Shown here: piece by piece, positions 6,519 to 8,506 of the stretch | Numbering within the stretch: the stretch's first letter is position 1 | Layout: each line of letters opens with the position of its first letter | Assembly (NCBI GenBank): GCA_937995835.1 | Contig: CALKIV010000016.1 | Location: 1 to 8,506, forward strand | Length of the DNA: 8,506 bases | Source: an uncultured Dysgonomonas sp. | Lineage (GTDB): Bacteria; Bacteroidota; Bacteroidia; Bacteroidales; Dysgonomonadaceae | Direction: 5' to 3' | The notes under the pieces: generated by a model | What the model was told of the DNA's origin: nothing | Database searches by the model: none | Seen by the model: the letters and a program-made list of their open reading frames with translations, nothing else | Program-made: the position numbers and the translations under genes

Positions 6519-8111
6519 TTAATGTATATGGGGGTTGACAGGTAATGCACAACTCCTGACCTTAATCTCTGATTTCCTTTCCATTCCTTGCATCTCCTTA
6601 TCGTATTGATCGTATGCTTTTATCGTTATGGTATATTCGCCTATAGCATCATAGGTATGGTTTCGAAAAGTAGATCCAACAGGTGGCGACTGTATTTTTA
6701 TTTTTGAGTCTGGCTTGCCATCTCCAAAATCTAAAGTGATATATTTTAAGTCTTTAAAACCCTCTCCTCCATACACTCTCAATTCGTATGAGGTGCTTAC
6801 AGAATAACAAGACACAGCTTCGGGTGGGGGTACAATCTGAAAACGAAACCAAGGAGCTGCAGCTGTTGGTATCCCAAACACTGTTGTGGAACCATTTGCA
6901 ATCAAATTTGATAATTTGTAGATCTTCATGTTTGCAGGATCATCAGGATTCGTTATCACATAAAGGTTTCTTGAAAAAGTATGGACAATATACATGTAGC
7001 CATTAGGAGCTAAACCTAAAGCGCCAAAATGTTCATTAATTCCATTATTTGGAATTCCTCCAGGAGAGGCTACAATAGCTTTTACAGGCGAAACTGATTT
7101 GAGAGGATTGGTTCCTGTAGCATCCATTAAGCTTTTAAAATTGTACACATATAGTTTTGAGGCACCTGTGCTACCGGTATTACCTGCTAAACTCGTGACA
7201 TAAAGGTAGTCTCCTTTTTTATTAAATGCTGCTCCATAGGGGCACCCAAATTCATAGTTATTGCCAGTACTACAGGATTTTAGTTTGGTTATAGTTCCAG
7301 TTGTATTGTCAAATGTTCCAAAAACAAAAACAGTATAAGCACTAGCATCTACTACCACTCCATTATAATTACACCAAACAAATTTATCTCCATCATTTGA
7401 TGAGGCAATATACCCTCCTGGTGATGTTGTAGATGGGATATTTAATCCTGTGGATATTTTTTGGTGAGGTGTCTGTGAAACTCCATTTCCATCTACTTTC
7501 CACACATTGAGATAGGCAGGAGTACTTCGTCCAGCTGCTACGATCCAAAAATCTTCTCTATTGCTATGCCTTATTGCTGTCAACGATTCGCCTAAGACAC
7601 CTGTGTATCCTGTCAGTCGTATATTTTTTTTATTGGAAACCACCCCTCCTAATCCATTGTCTAAAGTTTTATCGATCACAGAATAGGACAAGTTGTCGTC
7701 GTTGCCATATCCTAACGTAAATGCGATGTAAAGGTTTGGATGGTTTGGATAGGGAATTATTATACCAGATTGTGCTGACGACGAGTGACCTGTCAGACCT
7801 GTTCCATTAAGCATTGGCACATTGTTTTTGTTCCAAATAGTCATTCCATCGGAATAAAACAGCAGGTTTCCACTTGCATCAGATATTGAGAAACAGCCCT
7901 CAGATGTAAATATTGAAGATGGAATATTTGTTGGAATCTCGCTTAATAACGCATTGGATGTCCCCCACATCCCTGTACCTGCAAACGATTGGGTTGTATT
8001 CCAAGTTAATCCAACTTTTTTGCCAAAAAGCCAATTATTATTCTCGTTCTGAGCTTGCAAAGCAACCACAATCAGTAGTAAAAAAGTTAGTATAGTAAAT
8101 ATACGTTTCAT
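6519..8111 (-). CDS. exported beta-propeller-like/PKD protein, copy A1
   Basis: 530 residues. Residues 1-20 are a signal peptide (MKRIFTILTFLLLIVVALQA). Residues 25-425 match the A2 propeller region: 'NNWLFGKKVGLTWN', 'EGCFSISDASGNLLFYSDGM', 'WNKN', 'SGIIIPYPN', 'REDFWIVAAGR', 'LAPNGYMYIVHT', 'FGIP'. Residues 435-521 are a PKD domain: 'LDFGDG' (460-465) and 'HTYDAIGEYTITIKAYD' (485-501), flanked by Cys435 and Cys521. The end is 'RSCALPVNPHIH'. It is 40 residues longer than A2, largely from extra sequence between about 305 and 362 (Gly/Ser/Thr-rich 'SLAGNTGSTGASK' and 'DATGTNPLKSVSP'). The ATG (8109-8111) is 6 bp after the B1 stop and gives the signal peptide directly. Protein similarity to A2 is strong in the N-terminal third and weaker later, so the duplication is not recent. 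No sorting domain of the type IX kind is present at the C-terminus. Confidence 0.85.
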   Translation of the reverse strand: MKRIFTILTFLLLIVVALQAQNENNNWLFGKKVGLTWNTTQSFAGTGMWGTSNALLSEIPTNIPSSIFTSEGCFSISDASGNLLFYSDGMTIWNKNNVPMLNGTGLTGHSSSAQSGIIIPYPNHPNLYIAFTLGYGNDDNLSYSVIDKTLDNGLGGVVSNKKNIRLTGYTGVLGESLTAIRHSNREDFWIVAAGRSTPAYLNVWKVDGNGVSQTPHQKISTGLNIPSTTSPGGYIASSNDGDKFVWCNYNGVVVDASAYTVFVFGTFDNTTGTITKLKSCSTGNNYEFGCPYGAAFNKKGDYLYVTSLAGNTGSTGASKLYVYNFKSLMDATGTNPLKSVSPVKAIVASPGGIPNNGINEHFGALGLAPNGYMYIVHTFSRNLYVITNPDDPANMKIYKLSNLIANGSTTVFGIPTAAAPWFRFQIVPPPEAVSCYSVSTSYELRVYGGEGFKDLKYITLDFGDGKPDSKIKIQSPPVGSTFRNHTYDAIGEYTITIKAYDQYDKEMQGMERKSEIKVRSCALPVNPHIH

Positions 8112-8117
8112 ATAACT

Positions 8118-8506
8118 TTATTCTTTTATTACAAAAATGATGTTGATAAATGAACTTGGTTCTGGATCATGGTTCAGCACCTTATACGACATGACACCTG
8201 AAGCATTTACTCCCGTGATTGTTAGAATAGATGCATCATAATAAGTGACCACATAGTCTAGTTCGTTTGCATTGTAGAGTCGGTTAAGGTTGGTTGGTGA
8301 AATCTCCCCTAGAGATGCGTTGTTGCTTACAAAAAGATTATTTTGACTTACTTTAAATTGCTTTTTATATTCCCCATAGAGGTCATACGTGAAGTCTTCA
8401 TCCGAAGCACGACTTATCCATGGCAAAGGCAGGTTAAAAGCTGGGCAGCTAAAAAAAGATTTTGCTTGATCAGCTGCAACCCATTGATTCCCACCAGGAA
8501 TCGAAC
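8118..8506 (-). CDS. small exported 'QVTIGS'-type protein, copy B1, 5' partial
   Basis: The frame is open to the right edge (last complete upstream codon 8502-8504), giving 128 C-terminal residues; start and signal peptide lie outside. A TTG at 8424-8426 is internal because homologous residues precede it: 'GGNQWVAADQ' and 'FFSCPAFNLPL' correspond to 'GEKWIAGSKD' and 'FYIPSFNIPL' in B2. Then 'DLYGEYKKQF', 'VSNNASLGEIS', 'RLYNANELDYVVTYYD', 'ASGVMSYKV' and 'SFINIIFVIKE' align with B2 throughout. The stop (8118-8120) is 6 bp before the A1 start. Expected full length by analogy with B2 is about 250 residues, so roughly half the gene is missing. It shows that the B-A order is repeated, and that the operon continues beyond the window. 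Confidence 0.82.
   Translation of the reverse strand, partial: SIPGGNQWVAADQAKSFFSCPAFNLPLPWISRASDEDFTYDLYGEYKKQFKVSQNNLFVSNNASLGEISPTNLNRLYNANELDYVVTYYDASILTITGVNASGVMSYKVLNHDPEPSSFINIIFVIKE

Noticed and set aside
4247..8111. CRISPR array, tRNA or rRNA in the repeated region
   Set aside because: The repetition is gene-scale paralogy; I saw no short regularly spaced repeats and no cloverleaf-type sequence.

Overview
The window looks like chromosomal DNA of a Bacteroidota bacterium, most likely order Bacteroidales. The reasons are a TlpA/ResA-type thioredoxin-fold protein, a SASA-family sialate O-acetylesterase next to an MFS sugar-acid transporter, secreted proteins with the 'NNW.FG...GLTWN' beta-propeller plus PKD architecture, small proteins beginning with a signal peptide followed by 'QVTIGS', AT-rich intergenic DNA and mostly weak Shine-Dalgarno sequences. 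The species cannot be named from this sequence.

Layout. (1) Positions 1-800, plus strand: the 3' part of a thioredoxin-like thiol-disulfide protein whose start lies outside the window. (2) Positions 879-3215, minus strand, convergent with the first gene: a complete secreted sialate O-acetylesterase preceded by an MFS transporter that has lost its N-terminal third. Recognisable transporter sequence stops abruptly near 3215. (3) Positions 3216-3429: a short non-coding stretch with several CCAAAGG/CCTTTGG repeats and a 41-bp imperfect palindrome. (4) Positions 3430-8506, all minus strand and tightly packed: in transcription order a partial 'B' protein, an 'A' protein, a second B, a second A, then two overlapping small helix-turn-helix genes. 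A is a signal peptide, a beta-propeller-like region, a PKD domain and a short Cys-x-x-Pro-Val-Asn tail. B is a small exported protein whose C-terminal half is conserved between the two copies.

How it fits together. The esterase and transporter would serve removal of O-acetyl groups from host-type sialic acids (or other acetylated sugars) and uptake of the product, but the transporter now looks non-functional. The B-A-B-A-HTH-HTH run has gene gaps of 6, 21, 10, 21 and -11 bp. It reads as one operon made by duplication of a two-gene exported-protein module, with a two-gene DNA-binding pair at its distal end. The simplest reading, which is inference, is that an accessory segment carrying this operon came to lie next to the transporter and removed its 5' end. 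The left boundary would be at the repeat-rich stretch and the right boundary lies beyond the window.
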